Assembly: GCA_029259635.1 (NCBI GenBank)
Contig: JAJDEU010000020.1
Span: 49,179 to 113,178 of the forward strand
DNA from: Planctomycetota bacterium
Lineage (GTDB): Bacteria; Planctomycetota; UBA1135; GCA-002686595
Direction: 5' to 3'
DNA length: 64,000 nucleotides
Position 1 is the first letter of the stretch. Each line of letters begins with the position of its first letter. Of this stretch, positions 27,939-34,951 are shown in pieces. Position numbers and translations under genes: made by a program. The notes beneath the pieces are model-generated. The model saw nothing but the letters and a program-made list of their open reading frames with translations. It was not told the origin of the DNA and made no database searches.

Positions 27939-28074
27939 GATCGGTCGCTCTCTCGTTCGTTGTCGCGCCGTTGCGACAGTGCCATTGACGATTGCTGGAA
28001 GTCCATCATCCCCCGCCGCTCGATCGAAGTTGCAGGGCAGCGCATTCGCACTTTACTCCGAAAGCTCGCGCGAG
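27939..28074 (-). promoter_or_regulatory. Repeated leader element, copy 2
   Basis: Minus-strand blocks in order: GAGCTTTCGGAGTAAAGTGC (28048-28067), GAGCGGCG, TGGACTTCCA (27996-28005), CACTG, then GAGAGCGACC just before the ATG at 27938. The first block is identical over 20 bases to copy 3 (28734-28753). Confidence 0.6.
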
Positions 28075-28138
28075 ACGAGTGATGCGACGCCTACCACCTT
28101 ATTCGGGCCCCGTCAGGTCGGCCGGTTCGCCAGAGTCC

Positions 28139-28621
28139 CTACGATTCGACGTCGGCGAGCATCTTTGCGTCCATCAAGGCGCGCACCATGCCCCAGATCA
28201 CGAGTGAGCGGCGCGATTCCTCGTCCTCACTAGGCTCCCCTAACCAAACGGAGTTCGAGGCGGCGCACTCTTTGATGATCAGATGCCGCAGCGGCGCGCA
28301 AAAGCCTTGGCTGGTTCCGACGTCCTTCGGCAACTCGTAAAACCGCTCACGAGCGACGGCTTGACGAAGCACGAGGAGGTCTTCCTGGGAAATGACCCAT
28401 GTGCGCTCGATTCGACCTCCCACAAAGTCCCGCTTCGCGTTCATTTCAGCTCGTCCATCTGTGTCGATAGTCAAACCCCAATACCTGGAGTTCCTTGCAG
28501 TATCCATCAGCCGAACCTCGAAGAGATCACAGGCAACACCCGGCGAGGCACAGCAAGGAAGTACGAAACAACCGGCGAGCACGATGGCCAGCCTTACCGT
28601 TCGTCGAAAATTCAAACTCAT
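28139..28621 (-). CDS. Lipoprotein, hypothetical (DUF6438-like pattern)
   Basis: 160 residues from ATG at 28621 (MSLNFRRTVRLAIVLAG); a longer frame to 28693 would run into the shared leader and is rejected. The lipobox is in 'FVLPCCAS'. The mature part has 'GLTIDTDGRAEMN', 'ISQEDLLVLRQAVARERFYELPKD' and a later 'LIIKE' strand. This order of a dG-containing strand, a helix and an 'FxxL' turn recalls DUF6438, though the similarity is weak. Same leader element and orientation as the preceding lipoprotein gene, so they may respond to the same signal. Confidence 0.7.
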   Translation of the reverse strand: MSLNFRRTVRLAIVLAGCFVLPCCASPGVACDLFEVRLMDTARNSRYWGLTIDTDGRAEMNAKRDFVGGRIERTWVISQEDLLVLRQAVARERFYELPKDVGTSQGFCAPLRHLIIKECAASNSVWLGEPSEDEESRRSLVIWGMVRALMDAKMLADVES

Positions 28622-28759
28622 GACGGCGGGCCTCTCTCTCTTTCGCAACCGCGCGTTTGCGGCTATTCCCACTGACTGTTCTTGGAAGTCCATCTCCCGC
28701 GCCGCTCCGTTGATGTTCCCCGAAGGTGCGTACGCACTTTACTCCGAAAGCTCAGATCC
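28622..28759 (-). promoter_or_regulatory. Repeated leader element, copy 3
   Basis: Same block order as copies at 14149 and 27939: GAGCTTTCGGAGTAAAGTGC (28734-28753), GGAGCGGCG, TGGACTTCCA (28683-28692), CAGTCAGTGG, then AAGAGAGAGAGGCCC next to the ATG at 28621. Confidence 0.6.
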
Positions 28760-29035
28760 AATCGGTCAAATTATCGAGCCCAAGGTCTCTGCGCTGCCTC
28801 CTCCAGTCGCGCGAGGGCTTTGTTGCTAGGCGATCGATCCGTCGTCTCTTCGTGCCCGGCGGTCCCTCCCCTTCTCTCCCGCCCTTTCTGGGCATAGTCA
28901 GACGGGGTCGCGGAACAACCAGTTAGCTTGCTATCCCGTGTCCACCTATATTCGTTATTCCGTTCTTCAGGATTCGAATTCCTTCGCCCTCTTCATTCAA
29001 GGCCCCGACGCAACGTCCTCCGACCCCGTTCCACA
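28760..29035. other. Intergenic region with tRNA-end-like fragment
   Basis: No gene. At 28966-28996 there is a degraded copy of the T-loop/acceptor string (ATTCGAATTCCTTCGCCCTC) also found at 3720-3746 and 30380-30407. Confidence 0.4.
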
Positions 29036-29512
29036 ATGACTCGATTGGTCCTCAGTCTGGCCGTGATCGCTTGCTCAGCCTGCGCGTCAATCGCACAGCC
29101 GAACGGCGAACCTAATCACGATGGCATCGCGTCGGCGTTGCAACCCCGGATTGAGTTTATAGGTTTCGAGTATCGAACCGAATTCGTTGAGAGGAGCTAT
29201 GCCGTCTTCGAGCTCATCAACGAAACCCAATCTGACTTCGTCTACAGCGCGGTCCAATTCCCTTGTATCGGTACATTCGATTTCGGACAGAACGAGGACG
29301 TCTCCCCGTTCGTTTGCGGCTCAGCAATCGACGAAGAAACCATTCGCTCCGGTGAGCGCATCGACCTTCAATGTGGGATCGACTTCATAAAGGGCCCCGT
29401 TCAGGTTTCAATCACGCTTACAGATCCCAGTGGAAAGAGCTTCGAAGTCGCAGGACCCGTGACGGACATCGCGGATGGCAAAGCCAATAGCCCCTTCAGG
29501 CAATGGGACTAG
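29036..29512 (+). CDS. Exported hypothetical protein
   Basis: 158 residues from ATG at 29036, which opens on a signal peptide (MTRLVLSLAVIACSACAS, possible lipobox). The mature part is a beta sandwich by pattern ('RIEFIGFEYRTEFVERSYAVFELINETQSDFVY', 'ERIDLQCGIDFIKGPVQVSITLTD') with three cysteines. Not recognised. It sits 75 bases before the broken LolA-like paralogue, on the same strand. A perfect 7-bp hairpin follows the stop (29514-29533). Confidence 0.68.
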   Translation: MTRLVLSLAVIACSACASIAQPNGEPNHDGIASALQPRIEFIGFEYRTEFVERSYAVFELINETQSDFVYSAVQFPCIGTFDFGQNEDVSPFVCGSAIDEETIRSGERIDLQCGIDFIKGPVQVSITLTDPSGKSFEVAGPVTDIADGKANSPFRQWD

Positions 29513-29513
29513 A

Positions 29514-29533
29514 ATGCACACCAGGCTGTGCAT
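29514..29533 (+). terminator. Short hairpin after stop codon
   Basis: ATGCACA (29514-29520) and TGTGCAT (29527-29533) pair perfectly around 6 bases, starting 2 bases past the stop at 29512. No T-run follows. Confidence 0.3.
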
Positions 29534-29587
29534 GAACATGATTGCTCCAATTGTTCCGACGAACTAAACACAACGCGCCACTCGCCC

Positions 29588-30373
29588 ATGACTCAAGAAC
29601 AAGTCTCTGAAATCCTCGACCGCGTTGCCGCCGCTTACACCGGCTGTTCGAGCTACCGCGACTCCGGCGAATCCGTCACCGTATTCGTCAGGGGACCGCT
29701 TCCGGCAGACAAGCACACCTCTGCACTATAGTTCGAGACTGCTTTCGTCCGTCCTGATCAATTTCGGTTTGAGTATCGAGATCGCGCCCTTGGTCCCCGA
29801 TCCGAATGGAGCAGACATGTCGTCTGGCAGTTGGGAGAGAAGATTCAGACGTGGTGGACACTTAATAACGAGGTCGAGAGCTTCGATAATCTCGAATTCG
29901 CGCTCGCCGGGCCAACTGGCGTATCGGGCGGAACAGCCGCTTTCGCTCCACGCTTGTTGATGCCTCACCGTTCAAGATCGGTCTTGGACCAAAATTTCGG
30001 TACTACGAAGTATGCGGGAGTCGAAATTCAGGACGGCGTGGAATGTCACAAGCTCGAAGCAACCGAACCGAGCAGGATGGCCGACTCCCAAACGGTTTGG
30101 ATCGAGAAAGAGAGGCTGCTCGTCCTTCGCATTGAGTATCAACGGAATTTCGACGCCGAAGAACAACGGGCAATACATGAGGAGCGCATGGCGGTATTGC
30201 GCGAACGCGCCGCGAACGACCCAGCCGCAAAGCGAATACTCGATATGCTGGAAAGCGAGCCTCGTTCATTCGAGAGCTTCACGACCGAGCAAACCGTTCT
30301 TTATCGCCCCGAGCTCAACTGTGAAATTGAACGCGAAGTCTTCGAGTTCGAGCCCCCGAATTCTGGGGACTGA
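29588..30373 (+). pseudogene. LolA-like protein, paralogue of 3913-4716, interrupted by TAG
   Basis: The frame begins 'MTQEQVSEILDRVAAAYTGCSSYRDSGES', nearly identical to the intact copy at 3913. It reaches a TAG at 29729-29731 and then continues without shift: 'FETAFVRPDQFRFEYR', 'HVVWQLGEK', then on to 'YRPELNCEIEREVFEFEPP'. Read through, it would be 261 residues, the same length as its paralogue. The TAG replaces the codon next to the conserved FxTAFVRP block, where the intact copy has AAA, so one base change (AAG to TAG) would explain it. It is a recent pseudogene, or a read-through gene if TAG is suppressed. Confidence 0.75.
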
Positions 30374-30379
30374 CGGTTC

Positions 30380-30407
30380 GAGAGTTCGAGTCCCTTCGCC
30401 CGCTCCA
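30380..30407 (+). pseudogene. tRNA 3'-end-like fragment
   Basis: GAGAGTTCGAGTCCCTTCGCCCGCTCCA-type string beginning 7 bases past the stop of the LolA-like pseudogene. It looks like a T-arm, acceptor strand and encoded CCA as in glycine or arginine tRNAs. No 5' half is present. It could be an old attachment site. Confidence 0.4.
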
Positions 30408-30466
30408 GGTCAGCGTCAGGACCCGCTCTTTTCGTATCGCGAAAAGTCGCGCCAGCGATATATAGC

Positions 30467-32158
30467 TCAGCTGTCTTTGGGAAAGAGCGCGGTTAGCTCT
30501 CCAGTTCGCAGATCCATACGCACGAGACGTTTGTGCTCGTCGAGGAAAACGGCGCTCTCGGAATCGGTTTGTTTGAGCAATCGGTAATTCCCGCCCGGCA
30601 GCCAACGAAACTCATTCTTCGATGGGTCGAAGGTCGCAATGTTCTCGTAGTGCGCGAAGAGAGAAAGCGAATCTACTGATATCGGTGTGCGCTGAGTATG
30701 GAACATGACCGACAGTGCGTTCTCGCGCCATTCTTCTAGTTCAACGGACTGCGTATCACCGCTCGTTACATCGAGCCTAAGCATCCCGCCTGCGCGTGCG
30801 ACCAATAGGTTTCCGTCCTCGAAGATCGCCACGATTCGGTCATCGTCGTTCAGGTACTTTACCGAAGACCTCTCTCCGGTGCCCGGATCAATACGAGTCC
30901 ACACATCGCTTGTGCCCCGACTCGAAAACTCCCACTCGTTGCGAACTAACCAATGATCGGGGAGAACGCGCATGTTGAAAAGAAAAACGAACCAATAGCG
31001 CTCCTCAACTTCAGACAAGACATCGGCGAAGGCGTAGAATCGTGCGCGACTTTCATCATACATTCCGATTCGGCGTGAAGACTCATCGCGCACGGCTCGA
31101 CCGAATCCATAACGGGACTGAGACAGTGTGGCCCCGGGCGGAAGTGAAGCGGCTGCCACTCCTAAATTCCGTGAGTCGGAATTCCGATCCAGTGCCATAG
31201 TGTCGACAGGGCAAGACTCCCAAGCGCCACTTTCAAGATCGACTCGAAAACCGTGAATACTTGCCGGGTTCGAGGGCCAATCGCGCCCCTTATCATCTAG
31301 CCCAAAACCTTCTCGAGTAGCCTGGACGAAGGCCATAGAACTATTCTCATCGACCTGAACGCTCAAGATCGCGAATTCGGGATCGCTCGGATCCAAGTGA
31401 ACCACTCTGTGCCAGCGGTAGGCCGTCCAAGCCCATAGCGGCGAGACCAAGAGAGCGGCAACGGTTAGTCCGACGAGCGCCGCGCGCGACCGACTCGACG
31501 AGTGCCGAAGTCCGATGGCGAACGATGCCCATGCGGAGAGCACAGCCGCCGATCCGGACAAAGAGTAGAACGCCCACGGTTCCCACGCTCGGGCGACGAA
31601 CCAATCCGATCGCACGAACAAGTAGTGTGCTGGCCAGCACAAAACGGAGGCGCAGATCAATCCCGTGGGAAAGGCGAGTGCTCCCGAAGGAGCCCAAGCG
31701 CTCGCCGCAAATATCCAAAGGGCGCAACACAGCGGAATCAGTAGTGCCGCGCTGCTAGCGATCTCGCTGAACCGAATTTCCGAAGGCAAAACCTTTCCGC
31801 GCAGCTCTAGAGTCAGCTGCGCAACTAGGTTCCCGTAGATCGCGCACCCAACGATGACGAGTACGTAGCAAGTCAGCTTCGCCAGGTACGCCCGGTGTAG
31901 ATTGCCGGGAAGCCGCTCCAAAAACCGGTATCCATTGCCTTCGCGTTCATCCGGAATCAGACGTGTTCCGATGACAAAACTCGCCGAAACACAACCGACC
32001 ATGGCTCCCATAATGGGAAGCAAATCAACATCGAGGATCTCCGGCTTGCCGAGTATAAACGCAAGAGCCGGAACACAGGGCAGCAATAGGAGCAAACCCA
32101 AGATCCCTGATCTTTGCGTGTAGCACTCCTTGCGGAGCAGTGCGGTGTAGACAGTCAT
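30467..32158 (-). CDS. ABC transporter permease with C-terminal soluble domain
   Basis: 563 residues from ATG at 32158, which overlaps the TGA of the ATPase gene. The N-terminal half has about seven membrane helices (first 'GLLLLLPCVPALAFILG', then 'CYVLVIVGCAIYGNLVAQL', 'ALLIPLCCALWIFAASA') like ABC-2-type permeases. From about residue 275 it is a soluble, propeller-like region with repeated 'W/V-strand DG' patterns, unusual for a permease. With the ATPase and the GntR gene it forms a YtrA-type operon. The substrate is unknown. Confidence 0.82.
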   Translation of the reverse strand: MTVYTALLRKECYTQRSGILGLLLLLPCVPALAFILGKPEILDVDLLPIMGAMVGCVSASFVIGTRLIPDEREGNGYRFLERLPGNLHRAYLAKLTCYVLVIVGCAIYGNLVAQLTLELRGKVLPSEIRFSEIASSAALLIPLCCALWIFAASAWAPSGALAFPTGLICASVLCWPAHYLFVRSDWFVARAWEPWAFYSLSGSAAVLSAWASFAIGLRHSSSRSRAALVGLTVAALLVSPLWAWTAYRWHRVVHLDPSDPEFAILSVQVDENSSMAFVQATREGFGLDDKGRDWPSNPASIHGFRVDLESGAWESCPVDTMALDRNSDSRNLGVAAASLPPGATLSQSRYGFGRAVRDESSRRIGMYDESRARFYAFADVLSEVEERYWFVFLFNMRVLPDHWLVRNEWEFSSRGTSDVWTRIDPGTGERSSVKYLNDDDRIVAIFEDGNLLVARAGGMLRLDVTSGDTQSVELEEWRENALSVMFHTQRTPISVDSLSLFAHYENIATFDPSKNEFRWLPGGNYRLLKQTDSESAVFLDEHKRLVRMDLRTGELTALFPKDS

Positions 32159-32898
32159 GCGCCAACCCTCAGCTCTCGAGACTCTGATTTGATGAGCGCC
32201 TTCAAGCCTCTGGGCACTTGCGAACACTCGACATCACTTCGGAGCACATCCTCCATGAGTCCACTCACGCGCACGCGGCCACCTTCGAGCACGACCACTC
32301 GGTCGGCAATGCGCGCGGCCATCTCAAGATCATGGGTGGCCACGAATACGGAACAACCGTTGTCGATGACACCTTCGATGATGCCGCGAAGCACTTCGTC
32401 TTTCGCAACGGGGTCGATCGCCCCGAAAGGTTCGTCTAGCAGAAGCAATTCCGGTTTGATGGTTAGCGCCGCTGCCAACATCGCCTTGGTCTTTTGTCCG
32501 CGAGAAAAGTCACGAAAGCGCTGATTGAGATCGAGCTCGTAGCTGTGGGCGAGCTCTTGTGCGAGCCCCGGCGACCAACTCGGATAATGCGGCCGTAGAA
32601 AATCGAAGTAGTCGCGAAGCTTCATCCACGGATAGACGTCCGATTGATCCGGCACGTAACCGACCCGCCGACGAACCGCGGCTTCGTTGCGTTCGACCAG
32701 TAATCCCCCCACCAGAACTTTGCCCGCGCGCGCTCGCTCCAGACCGACAATCATTCGGATCAATGTCGACTTGCCGGCCCCATTGGAACCGACCAACGCG
32801 GTGACCGAACCCACCGGGGCTTCGAAACTCACGTCCGACAAAGCCCGTTTCTTGCCATACCGAGCTTCCACACCTACGAATTGAATCGCTGCTTTCAT
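32155..32898 (-). CDS. ABC transporter ATP-binding protein
   Basis: 247 residues, a standard ATPase subunit: Walker A 'GSNGAGKST', Q-loop region 'GYVPDQSDVYPWM', signature 'FSRGQKTKAML' (a slight variant of LSGGQ), Walker B 'LLLLDEPFGAID' and H-loop 'VATHD'. It energises the permease encoded after it (4-base overlap) and overlaps the GntR regulator gene before it by 4 bases. Confidence 0.95.
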   Translation of the reverse strand: MKAAIQFVGVEARYGKKRALSDVSFEAPVGSVTALVGSNGAGKSTLIRMIVGLERARAGKVLVGGLLVERNEAAVRRRVGYVPDQSDVYPWMKLRDYFDFLRPHYPSWSPGLAQELAHSYELDLNQRFRDFSRGQKTKAMLAAALTIKPELLLLDEPFGAIDPVAKDEVLRGIIEGVIDNGCSVFVATHDLEMAARIADRVVVLEGGRVRVSGLMEDVLRSDVECSQVPRGLKALIKSESRELRVGA

Positions 32899-33275
32899 GC
32901 CGTCTTCCTTTTCTGAACCTCAAGGAGCAAACGGGCGAGCTCGCTCTTGTCATGTCCTGCCCGAATAGCTTCGAAAGCTGCCCGACGAAACTTCGCGAGC
33001 GTCGCTTCACTCCTCGCGTTCTCGGCGATCGCCGGCCCTTCTGGCGTAATAAAAACGCCACGACCATTACGCCCTTTCGCGACGCCGAGCTGCTCTAGAT
33101 CCCGCCAAGCCCGCGCAACCGTGTTGTGATTGACCATCGCTTCACTCGCCAGACCGCGTACGGACGGAAGCTGCTCCCCCGCCGACAACTCGCCCGATGC
33201 CAACCCGTCCAAAACGGTCTCCACCAGCTGCCTTGAAGGTGGACGCTCAGAATCAAGATCGATGACCCATTCCAT
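32895..33275 (-). CDS. GntR-family (YtrA subfamily) transcriptional regulator
   Basis: 126 residues. The winged-helix domain at residues 12-75 has 'SRQLVETVLDGLASGELSAGEQLPSVRGLA', 'VNHNTVARAWRDLEQLGVAKGRNGRGVFI', followed by a short helical tail (about 45 residues), as in YtrA regulators, which lack a large effector domain. These repress their own ABC operons. It is first in the operon, overlapping the ATPase start. An inverted repeat just before the ATG (33279-33302) is the likely operator. Confidence 0.92.
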   Translation of the reverse strand: MEWVIDLDSERPPSRQLVETVLDGLASGELSAGEQLPSVRGLASEAMVNHNTVARAWRDLEQLGVAKGRNGRGVFITPEGPAIAENARSEATLAKFRRAAFEAIRAGHDKSELARLLLEVQKRKTA

Positions 33276-33278
33276 GTG

Positions 33279-33302
33279 ACCGTACTATCGTCCCGGTACG
33301 GT
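33279..33302 (-). promoter_or_regulatory. Putative GntR operator
   Basis: ACCGTAC (33279-33285) and GTACGGT (33296-33302) form a perfect 7-base inverted repeat with a 10-base spacer, starting 4 bases upstream of the regulator's ATG. Its position and symmetry suit autoregulation by a YtrA-type dimer. Confidence 0.5.
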
Positions 33303-33554
33303 GGTCAGCTGGAGGCGAACTGCAGGGGAAGAGCGTCCTCACTCGCTCGATGTCTGAGTAGGGGCTCCGCACCGTTTCAGAGGCGGTTTGTAGGGCACGA
33401 GCGCCAGATTCACGGCCGAGCGCGTTTAGGGCATCGCCAGGCCGCTTTTTCGGCTCGTTGAAACTTTTTGAAATTGCACTGCGGGTTCGGTCCCGAGGTG
33501 TCGCGTCGGAGGGTGAACATCAACCCCCTACGGCGAAACGCCAAGGAACCCACC

Positions 33555-34283
33555 ATGCAACTCAATCACAAATGCCTCTCCATTGTCGTCCTGCTCACCT
33601 CCCTGGCCTCCTGCAATGCCATGCACCGAAGTGGCGCCGAGCGCGAAGGGCTGGCCCCCCTCAAACAACGTTGGAGCGTCTCTGCCTTCCACGAAAACTC
33701 CGAAGTCGACGAGATCAAGATCAACGACCCGGGTGACTTCACCGAGACCCGCAAGGACGTCGACCGCAAGCGAACCGGCGTGCGGGGCACCTACGGGATC
33801 GAATACGCCGAGGGCTATCTCGAGGTCTTCACCTCCGATAACCTCGGCGCGGGTACAGACAGCGGCGGAGGTTTTGGACTAGGCGTATTGGCCGAGATCG
33901 ACCTCTGCGAACTCGAAAGCGGCGCGACCGTGTTCTTCCCCTACAAGGTGGGCGTCAGTTTCGCCGGCGGCGAGGGAACCTTCGGTGGAGAGAAAGCGGA
34001 CTTCGGCACCGTCGAAGTAATCTCCGAACTTGGAATCGGATTGGATTACCGCGGCTTTCGACCGTCGATCGGCGTGACCAACAAGAGCATGGCGGGCGTG
34101 ATGGAATTCGACGTCGAGGACAGCACCGCCGATGAAGATGAGATCGACGACATCGACGCGGACTACGCGGCGGGATACTTCGAGCTCGGCTATCGCTCTC
34201 CTTCGCTCCCGATGCAAGCCAGCGTGCGAGTTCTCGGTGGCGACGAATCCGGCGTCTATGGCAGCCTGAGCATCATCCTCTAA
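33555..34283 (+). CDS. Exported lipoprotein, beta-rich (intact paralogue of 14486-15202)
   Basis: 242 residues from ATG at 33555 with ribosome site AAGGAAC and lipobox (VVLLTSLASC). The mature protein alternates hydrophobic strands with acidic loops ('EGYLEVFTSDN', 'GTVEVISELGIGLDYRGFRPSIGVTN', 'AAGYFELGYRS', 'SVRVLGGDESGVYGSLSIIL'), which suggests a small barrel or sandwich. It ends close to ECF/kinase pair 2 (87 bases before the sigma start) on the same strand and may belong to that signalling unit. A TAG-interrupted relative lies at 14486-15202. Confidence 0.75.
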   Translation: MQLNHKCLSIVVLLTSLASCNAMHRSGAEREGLAPLKQRWSVSAFHENSEVDEIKINDPGDFTETRKDVDRKRTGVRGTYGIEYAEGYLEVFTSDNLGAGTDSGGGFGLGVLAEIDLCELESGATVFFPYKVGVSFAGGEGTFGGEKADFGTVEVISELGIGLDYRGFRPSIGVTNKSMAGVMEFDVEDSTADEDEIDDIDADYAAGYFELGYRSPSLPMQASVRVLGGDESGVYGSLSIIL

Positions 34284-34369
34284 TCGTGCTGCGCCATAAG
34301 CCGATCGCAGGTTTCGCAGCACGCCGGTTAGAGACGTTATCCTGTCGCGCAGGCCACCGCGCCGCGCTG

Positions 34370-34951
34370 ATGATGACGAATCCCGATCCGACAGAACTGA
34401 CCGAGCTGCTGCGAGACCTGGCCGACGGTAAAGACGAGGCTCGCGAGAAGTTGCTGCCTCTGGTTTACGACCGCTTGCACGAGGTTGCCGAGCGCGTCTT
34501 CAACCGAGAGAACCCGGGACACACCATGCAGCCGACGGCGCTGGTGCACGACGCCTGGATGAAGTTAGTCGAGAACGATCGCGGAGTCTGGGCGAACCGG
34601 GCTCAGTTTTTTGCGGTAGGAGCCACGGTCATGCGACGGATACTGACGGACTACGCTCGCGCTCGCGGACGTGCGAAGCGAGGCGGCGGTGCGGAGCGGA
34701 TCAGCATCGTGGCGGATGCAATTGCGAGTCCCTCGAAGGGAGCGGATTTACTCGAGCTCGATGTTGTGCTTCAAAAGCTGAAGCAGGTGGACGAGCGACA
34801 GCATTCGATTGTCGAGCTGCGATTCTTTTCGGGGCTGAGCGTCGAGGAAGTCGCCGAGTGTTTGGAACTCTCGCGGCGAACCGTGGAAGCGGAGTGGACC
34901 ATGGTGAAGGCTTGGTTGCGTCGCGAGTTGGAAGCGGAGCGCGACCGATGA
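34370..34951 (+). CDS. ECF RNA polymerase sigma factor, partner of downstream kinase
   Basis: 193 residues from the first of two adjacent ATGs (34370, 34373). Region 2 is 'LLPLVYDRLHEVAERVFNRE', 'PTALVHDAWMKLV', 'AQFFAVGATVMRRILTDYARARGR'. Region 4 is 'VELRFFSGLSVEEVAECLELSRRTVEAEWTMVKAWLRREL'. Same subgroup as 23965-24549. Its TGA overlaps the kinase ATG by the ATGA arrangement, so the pair is coupled. Confidence 0.92.
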   Translation: MMTNPDPTELTELLRDLADGKDEAREKLLPLVYDRLHEVAERVFNRENPGHTMQPTALVHDAWMKLVENDRGVWANRAQFFAVGATVMRRILTDYARARGRAKRGGGAERISIVADAIASPSKGADLLELDVVLQKLKQVDERQHSIVELRFFSGLSVEEVAECLELSRRTVEAEWTMVKAWLRRELEAERDR

